From the NCBI GenBank assembly GCA_023053575.1, contig JAKZAP010000001.1:30770533-30834532 (forward strand): a DNA stretch of 64,000 nt, given 5' to 3'. Source of the DNA: Branchinecta lynchi. Its lineage: Eukaryota > Arthropoda > Branchiopoda > Anostraca > Branchinectidae. The position numbers were made by a program, and so were the translations under genes. Within the stretch, counting starts at the first letter, position 1; each line of letters begins with the position of its first letter. The notes below the pieces were generated by a model. It ran no database searches. It worked only from the letters and a program-made list of their open reading frames with translations, and was not told the DNA's origin. Positions 35,401 to 44,400 of this stretch are shown here, piece by piece.

Positions 35401-38400
35401 GAATCAGAAAATGACACTTTTTTTTTACCTTAAACCTGCCCTGACCCGTTTCCCTAGGGTCTAGACCCTAACAATTTAAAATTAAAATGCTGTATCAGCC
35501 AAGAAACACAAGTTTGAGGGGTATTTCGAACATTCTGAATCAGAAAATGACACTTTTTTTACTTTAAACCTGCCCTGACCCATTTCCCTAGGGTCTAGAC
35601 CCTAACAATTAAATTGCTGTATCAGCCAAGAAACACACGTTTGAGGGGTATTTTGAACATTCTGAATCAGAAAATGACACTTTTTTTTTACTTTAGACCT
35701 ACCTTGACCCGTTTCCCTAGGGTCTAGACCCTAAAAATGAAAATGCCGTGTCAGCCAAGAAACTCACGTTTTAGGGGTATTTCGAACACTCGAATCATAA
35801 AATGACACTTGTTTTTAAACCTAACCCTGAAATCCCCCTTAAACCCAACCCTCCTAACCCTTAAAATGTAAGTTTTCAATTGAAACAATAAGCACTTGTT
35901 CCAGAATCTAAGGTGACTAAAAATGACAAAACTTTCCCTAGGGGAACGGATACGGATCGGGCGCAAGTCTAAAGTGAAAAACAGGTGTTATTTTCTAATT
36001 AAAATTTCGAAATACCCCTAAAATGTGTGTTTCTTGGCTGATACGGAAATCAGGGTCAGGGTAGGTCTAAAGTAAGCAGGTGGTGTATTTACACCACGTG
36101 ACAAAGCAGGTGACAGAGGACGTAACAAAGCAGGTGGTGTATTTACACCACGTGACAAAGCAGGTGACAGAGGACGTGACAAAGCAGGTGGTGTATTTAC
36201 ACCACGTGACAAAGCAGGTGACAGAGGACGTAACAAAGCAGGTGGTGTATTTACACCACGTGACAAAGCAGGTGACAGAGGACGTGACAAAGCAGGTGGT
36301 GTATTTACACCACGTGACAAAGCAGGTGACAGAGGACGTAACAAAGCAGGTGGTGTATTTACACCACGTGACAAAGCAGGTGACAGAGGACGTGACAAAG
36401 CAGGTGGTGTGAACACTTCACACCACATGGCAGAGGACGTGACAGAGGACGTGACAAAGCAGGTGGTGTATTTACACCACGTGACAAAGCAGGTGACAGA
36501 GGACGTGACAAAGCAGGTGGTGTATTTACACCACGTGATAAAGCAGGTGACAGAGGACATGACAAAGCACGTGATGTGAGATATTATGAAGGACTTCAGA
36601 CCGGTTTTGCAGGTGTATTTACATCACGTGACAAAGCAGGTGATAGAGGACGTGACAAAGCAGGTGGTGTATTTACACCACGTGACAAAGCAGGTGACAG
36701 AGGACGTTACAAAGCACGTGATGTGAGATATTATGAAGGACTTCAGACCGGTTTTGCAGGAAGCGTTTCCTGCAAAGTCTAGGTTTTGACCCGTTCGGCC
36801 AGATAACAACGCTTTCTCTTTAATATTCATTGATTTTTACAATACACCACCTTCTAAAACACATGGCGTATTTACACAGCGATACAATACACGTGGTGGA
36901 AAGTCACCATCTGACCAAGCACCTCTATTGTCACGCGATGGATTTACATCACCAGATAGAGGACGTGACAAAGCATGTGGTGTGTTCGCATCACGTGACA
37001 GAGGACGTGACAAAGCACATGGTGTAAATGCACCACGTGACAGAGGACGTGACAAAGCACATGGTGTAAATGCACCACGTGACAGAGGACGTGACAAAGC
37101 ACATGGTGTAAATGCACCACGTGACAGAGGACGTGATAAAGCACGTGGTGTGAACACTTCACACCACATGGCAGAGGACGTGACAAATCACGTGGTGTAG
37201 TTGCACGACACGACGGAGGACGTGACAAAGCACATGGTGTAAATACACCACGTGACAGAGGACGTGACAAAGCAGGTGGTGTGAATGCACCACCTGACTA
37301 AGCAGGTTCTCTATCATGTGATGTAGGAGGGTCTTTTGACCCGATCCGCCTTCCATAAACGACGGGGCAAGAACATCTCATCGGTTTAAATGACAGTGCG
37401 CTGGAAACTTTACAACTCACCCTTTAATATCGTCTTCGGTAAGATCCGGATGGACTGACGCTATGTAAATACGGTTGAATGACTTGGACTCCTCGTTGAT
37501 CTCGTCAATGATGCTCTGAGCCTGTGGCATGTTGCTTGGACGCCCAACCTATGCAAACAAATGTCAAATTAATCTTTCGAGCTCTAAGTTGCAAATTAAC
37601 TAAGCGGGTGCGATTCTTTGCGAAATTAATTCACTTTAAGCCTCTATCCCTCTACCACAAAACAAGACCAAAGGTTACGATGTCCCAAAATCGTAATATT
37701 TACTGGACTGTTTGATCCAGACACTCGGGTCTTGTAGATATCTGGTCTTGACCAGAGTTTAGCACTAATCAGCCGCTTAAAATAAACATGAACCGTATAT
37801 TTTTCGTATTGAAATGTTAAGCCTTATCGCTGATCATCTGCGAAAACCAAGTTCAGATATGAATTCAGCACGTGTTTACCACTATACGTCGTATCTACTT
37901 TGACGAAACCGACCAAAACTTCCTGACTTTCTGCCAAATTTCCGGTCGGCGGGATTCCGGGCGAAACTACTCATCCGGCAAGAAACTAAATCTCAATTCA
38001 GCTATTTCCTTACCCGTTCATCGAACCTCTAATCAACTTCAGATAAAATATTTATTTTTTAACTATTTATCTTGCGAGAAAATAATTTTCAAATACGGAT
38101 TCAGCATGTCTCCATATTACTACGTTAAGCCTCTAATCAACTTCAGTAACACCTTTACTTTTAAATAACTTTCCGGTTTTGGCCGGAATTCGGGCGAACT
38201 ATATATCTGGGTAGAAAATCATGGTCATATACGGATCAGCATATTTTCTTACCCATACATCCAAGGCCGTATCTAGGGGGGTGGAGTTCAACCCCTAACC
38301 CCACCCCAACCCCCCCGAAACATACAAAAAATAATCATTTTTATGTCCGACCCGCAGGAAAAAAAAAACCGAAACGCCCCCCCCCCCCCGAAATAAATTC

Positions 38401-41400
38401 CTGGATACGGACCTGCATACATCGAACATCCAGGCAACTTAAAATAAAATTTATAGTTTTTAACAAATTTTCCAGTTTTGGCCGGATTCCGGGCTAACTA
38501 TTTGTCCGGCGAGAAAATAATTTCCATATACGAGTTCAACACGTCTTCTTACCCCTAAATCCCATTAGCTGTTAAAAATATTTTGGTCGCCCCTGAATTT
38601 GAACCCCCATGCACCTAAATGTAGGGCTACAGAGCTGATACTTTTGGCCCAAAGAATCCTCACACCAAGTTAAATCACAATATCTCATTCCCTTCGAGAG
38701 ATATGGCGCTGACAGACGGACGGAGAGACAGAGAAACGGACAGGCGGACAACTTTTGCGAAGTCACAGGTATGACTTAGCCTTATCTAAAGCCTTTCGAA
38801 AGCCTGCGCCAAACAGTGTCTCGCCCGATCGCAAATCAGACGCTTTAATTCCCGTCGCGCAAATTTGTCGGAACTGTACACATCACAATGTTATTCCAGC
38901 CCCACCCTCCGTTATCCCGGAGCTACTTGTTAAACTTTTTTCTTCACTCTATTCAAGAAGTGTAAAGCAACAAATAGCGCTCACATACTCGAACATGGAA
39001 AGAGTACTGAAAAGCTATGTTTAACAAGTTTGGGCTAGAGATTCCTCAGAGGCGATCCCATTAGATCGCTCAAGGCCTGTCATTGAGCGTGGTCCCCCCT
39101 ACTAGTCAAGGCTGGAATGCATTTTTCTATTTTCGGCGAAATATCATGCCACGGGCTAATCTGGCCAATCACGTTACGTAAATTCGTAGTTACCACGCCT
39201 CCTACGCTCCCGTAATAGTTGAAATAAGCAAATAATTATTATTAGTTACTTTTTCGAGAAGGTTGGAACGGTCAGCGTAGTAACTTAATACGAGCTTGCA
39301 ACGGGAATAGTAACTATTAGTTACTGTTGTTAGAAGGGTGAAACACGCTCATTATGCCTGCAGTTAGAAAACCGAGCCTGTAATCCTGCGCTTTTCCACT
39401 TGACGCCCTTGCCAAGAATGGCCAAACTATCGATACAATAAAATCAGCTGATGTCTCCTTTTACCGCACTCAACACTGATTATCAGTTAGCTTGGGCGAA
39501 ATACGTTTAATGAAAATCAATCAATCAATTTAATTATTACCCGTCAAGGGAAACAATGGAGGGCGTGTATCCCTAGAGCGTGTTCCAGCCTTCTCACAAT
39601 AGTAACTATTAGTTACTAATTTCGTTCCAACCTCGTGAAAAGTTACTACGTTGACAAATCCAGCCTTCTCGAAAGAGTAATTAATAGTAACTATCTGTTT
39701 AGCATGCTCGGGAGCATACTAAGCGTTGTAGCTACGAATCTCTGTAACCTGAGTGGCCAGATTAGCCCGTGGCATGATATTTTTGCCGAAAATAGAAAAA
39801 TACGTTCCAACCTTGACGCCAAGAAGCCAAAATCCGTGACGTCATGCGTAGTAACTATGGTAAGTAGGGTGGAACATGCCCCTGGTGACTAAGTACAAAA
39901 AAGAAAAACAACAAGAAAAAAGACAAAGCACGTAGCAAAACTTTACACTAAATTACACGAAGAGGGAAGACCACTGGTGATTCAGTTTACCAGCGGCAGA
40001 TTTGAAATCTTTCACACTTTTATAAATAATCTTAGCAGGCAGAACCAATTGAAATTTCTGAGCCAAGAAAGACTCTGGCTTAGTTTTCTAACTGTAAGCT
40101 ATCTATCACGACATAGAAAATGTTAGCGAACACTCAGTCGAAAACATTATGTCCTAACACTTACGCCTTAAGGCGTATTCTCGCCGTTCCCCGAGGACTC
40201 CACTTAAGGAGTCCCCGCGTTTTTGTTTATCCCGGGGACTCACTCTCCGCATTCTCGCGAGTCCCCACGGACGGGGAATGCTCCAATTATCATCACCATC
40301 ATCAGAAAGGACTCCCTTTTAGACTCGGAGGGGAATCAGTTTCGCTGGTTTTAGTGCAATGTAAAATTAATTAAAACAAATCAGAATAAACAAAACCAAT
40401 AATAAAGCGGATCCAGACTAATTTCGTCAACAGCATTTTTTTTTTCGAGCAAAATCCATTTTGGAAGCAGTCCCCGTGTTCTCGCTGTTTCTGTACGCGG
40501 AGTCCGCGTGGAGTGACTACCTCTATTCTCGCCGTTCCCTTCGATTCCCCGAGGAGTCCTCGGGGAACGGCGAGAACACGTCTTTAGGGCTAGTACGTAA
40601 TAAATTCCTTCATTCATTAGCAAACACACAGTTCATCACATTTCATAGAATGACCTACCTTGATATTTCTGCCAGCCATAACTGCCCCGTTCATCTGTTC
40701 CAGGGACAGCTGAGCAGCTTCTGGTAACTCGTACTCAACAAATGCAAACCCTTTGTGCTTCTGAGTCACGGGATCCCACGACATGTTGATAGCCTTGATT
40801 GGGCCAAACGGGGCGAAAGAATTACGGATTGTATCTTCTTTTAAATCGAACGCGATGCTGCCGATATATACCCTAGAAAAAAAGTATAAATATAATAAAA
40901 ACAGTATTTTTTACGCTCTTGTGCTTTTTTCTTTTTAGGGCTGGTCTCGGGAGTTCGAAGGATCGAGACCAACAAAAAAGTACAAAAGCAACTTTGAATT
41001 TTTTCACCTCTTCAGCTACCCGAGGCGACTGCCTTAGGAATTTGATATTTTCACGACTAGGGTTTGGAAAGGTCGTCAGAGAAACACTGAATTACGGATA
41101 TTATGTGTTACACACAAGTACCTTAAAGTTTAACTGAAAATATTTTGACTCGTCTAGGGATTTTGCATTTCGATCGGGGCTCAGGTAATAATATTCGGAG
41201 TGTGTTCCACCCTTCTACCAATAGTAACTAGTTAGTTACTATTTTCGTTCTGACCTAGTAAAAAGTTACTACGCTGACCGTTCCACTCCTCTCAAAATAG
41301 TAAGTAATAGTAACTATTTCCTTACCATGCTCGGGAGCGTAGTAAGCGCGGTAATTACCCATCTCTGTAACGTGATTGGTCGGGTTCCCCTTAGCATGAT

Positions 41401-44400
41401 ATTCTGCTGGGAAAAAGATAATCGTTCCAGCCTTGACGGCAAAAAAGCCAGAATCCGTGACGTCATGCGTAGAAACTATGGTAAGTAGGGTGGAACACGC
41501 TCTCAGAGTGAGCACTGCTTCCATGACAAACCAAAATTCGTCAAGACGCGGAGAATTTGAACTTCAACAAAGGTCTGAATTTCCACTCTGACATGTGTGA
41601 GGCCTCTTTACTATGAGACGATGGTTTTAAGATATACCTTGCAAGGAATCCGACATTTTTTATGAGCTTTCAGCAATGATTTACATCTATAGCTGGTCAA
41701 TGTTTCAAGCGTAGAGGGACAAGCACCTAGAGGTACCATACATATGAAAGAATAAATTCGTCTGATGAAATCGGTTATCTGTGGATAACGGACAAACGAA
41801 GTAACACATTTTTATGGCACTTGCCCTTCGGCCAAGTGCCATATAGCGATCGCAATTTCTGTCCGTCTGTCGGTCCGGGTTTTGCTAGTTCGGGCACTTC
41901 CAGATAAGCTAGGATGATGAAACTTGGCAGGCATATTAGGGACCCCAAATAATAAAGTCGGAAATAGTCACTTCCCCGATCGGAGCGTCGTGGGGGGAGA
42001 GGAGGGAGGGGGAATCCGGAATCTTGAGGTATTTATAACTCTTGAACGGGTGATCGGATCTTAATGAAACTTGGTATTTGGAAAGACCTCGTGTCTCAGA
42101 CGACCCACATAAAATCCGGACCGGATCCGGTGACTTCGGGAGGAGTTGGAGAGGGGAATCGGAAATCTTGGGAAATGCTTAGAGTGGAGAGATCAGGATG
42201 AAACTTGGTGGGAAGAGCAAGCACAAGTCCTAGATGCATCATTGAAATAACCGGACCGGATTCGAGCAATATGGAGGAAATTGGGGGGGGGGGCGGATTT
42301 CTGATTAATCATGAGTTCGGTACATCCTGATGCACTAGGACGATGCAACTGGGCAGGGATATCAGGGACTTGAATAAACGACTACAATAGTCGTCTGCAT
42401 GATCCGATCATCGTGGGGGAGTGGCCGGAGGGGAATCCGGAATCTTGGGGATTTATAACTCTTGAACGGGTGATCGGATCTTAATGAAACTTAGTATTTG
42501 GAAAGACCTCGTGTCTCAGATGATCCACATAAAATCCGGATCGGATCCAGTGACTTCGGGGGGAGTTTGGAATCTTGGGAAACGCTTAGAGTGGAGGGAC
42601 CACGATGATACTTGGTGGGAAGAGCAAGCACAAGTCCTACATACATCGTTGACGTGAAATTAGATACCTTATTTCTAGGTCTAACCCAAGGGGGAGGGGG
42701 TTGAAGGGGGGATTTTGTGACATTCTCATCTACTTTCATTTACCACCTACTCGTAACAAGTGCCATATGAGCTCGTAGCTCTTGTTATGGGATACTTTCA
42801 GGCCTATTCAAGTGAACAAGCGATGTGTCGAACTAGACTGTCGGGTCTCAGCCCTGTTCTGTTAAGCTTTAAAGTTCAATGGACACATCAAACTACCCCA
42901 ATCCCACTCTGTAACAACTTAGGAACAATGCTTACCCCCTAGATCAGCAGCTTTTCCAACAGTTTCCTCTCTGTGATATTTCGAAGCGTAGTTTTTTGGG
43001 CGAGTACATGCTCAGTTTACTAGCTTGGACAAAGATAAAAGTGATGTTTCTTATAATACTTAGAAGATCTTTATTTTATTCATAAATCAGCTTGTATAAT
43101 TCAGATTTGAATAGGTTATTTGTTTCTGAATGTTCTTTGTAGCTATGTTATAAGCTTATTGCATATTCTGGTACATTTTATAAAGCATGCTAATCAAGCT
43201 TCACAACACTATTCCACAAAGAAAACATTTAATAGGCACTTTAAGCCATGGAACTTCTGAGGAAACACTACAACAATCAGGTAAACTGCATCTGCGTCTT
43301 GACTTTGGTGACATCTCAAATTTATCCTTTTCTATCAAGCATTGCTGGGAGTTTTTGAATTACCTGCCTCCTAAGATCTAGATCGCCGAAATGCCAGAGA
43401 GGTAAAGACAAGGGATAACAAGAAAACGGCCGATTTTCGTAGCGCCTTCTAAAGGAAGTCGGAAATGTTTATTCGTGAACCATTCATACACAGTAAAGTA
43501 TTAGAAGTGTCCATTGTGCTTTAAATAAGAAACGAATAACTGGATCCTTACCTGCACATAAGAACAAGGGCTTGGTGTCTCTGCAGTGATCGAGCTTGCT
43601 AAAAGAGAAAAGCAAGATAAGTAGTCTAGCGTTCGGGTTTCCATCAGAAAAAAAAAACCCGGATAGACTCCAGAGAACCAAAAATCTTATTCAGTAACAC
43701 AAAGAGCGGGTACGAGATACAGCGCAAGACGGCATAAATGTATATTAACATCAGGTGTCCGTAAACCTCAGAAAGGTGAGTACTTGTATCGCCGTTCTAA
43801 CTTTAATGACTTGTGTACTTACGATTTTTGGAGACATATAAGCTTATCCGAACCTTACCGTATGGTTCATCCAGTCTTAAGCTGAATTGGACAGCTTTGT
43901 CTGTAGCAATTGCAAATTGACACAAGTGATTTTAAATACCTGAGAATATGGGCTATAAATATGTGAAAAAGGACAAAGTAGTGAAGCAGTCAATATAATT
44001 TCGCAGATAAAGGCCGAAGCTTTAAATTCAGACACGGCCGTGAATGAAAAACAGTCTGCAATTCTTAGAATTTCTTTCCTGAAAGAAGGGCCAATTTTTG
44101 AACCTGCTATTCCAGATACTTTGCGTGTAAACCAAATAAAATTCCTCGGTCTAATTATATCAAACGATTTAAAATGGGAACTCAAAACGAAGGAAATGGT
44201 AAAGCGTGGACACACCGGCCTTAATATGCTGAAATTACTTGCTAAAAATAGGTTCCCTGAACAAGATTCGCTCCGTTTTTATGTTTCTTTTATACGTTCG
44301 GGGCTAGAATACCTGGTGGAAGCTTGGCATTTTGGCCTCACTGAAGACCAGGCTTATCGGATCGAAAAAATACAGAACGATCCCCCAAAATTTCTTACAA

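Larger units (their letters stand above)
30379..39932. repeat. Large direct duplication, right copy (allele 2)
   Basis: Matches 19,880-30,278 from end to end. The offset is 10,499 before the Penelope-like insertion site and 9,633 after it, the difference being exactly the 866 bp of the insertion plus its target duplication. Contains the second PUF60 exon copy at 37,421-37,548. Confidence 0.95.

Noticed and set aside
37421..37548. Mutually exclusive duplicate exon of PUF60
   Set aside because: The whole surrounding 10 kb is duplicated at an N gap with identical flanks and target site, so allelic duplication in the assembly explains it better than exon duplication.
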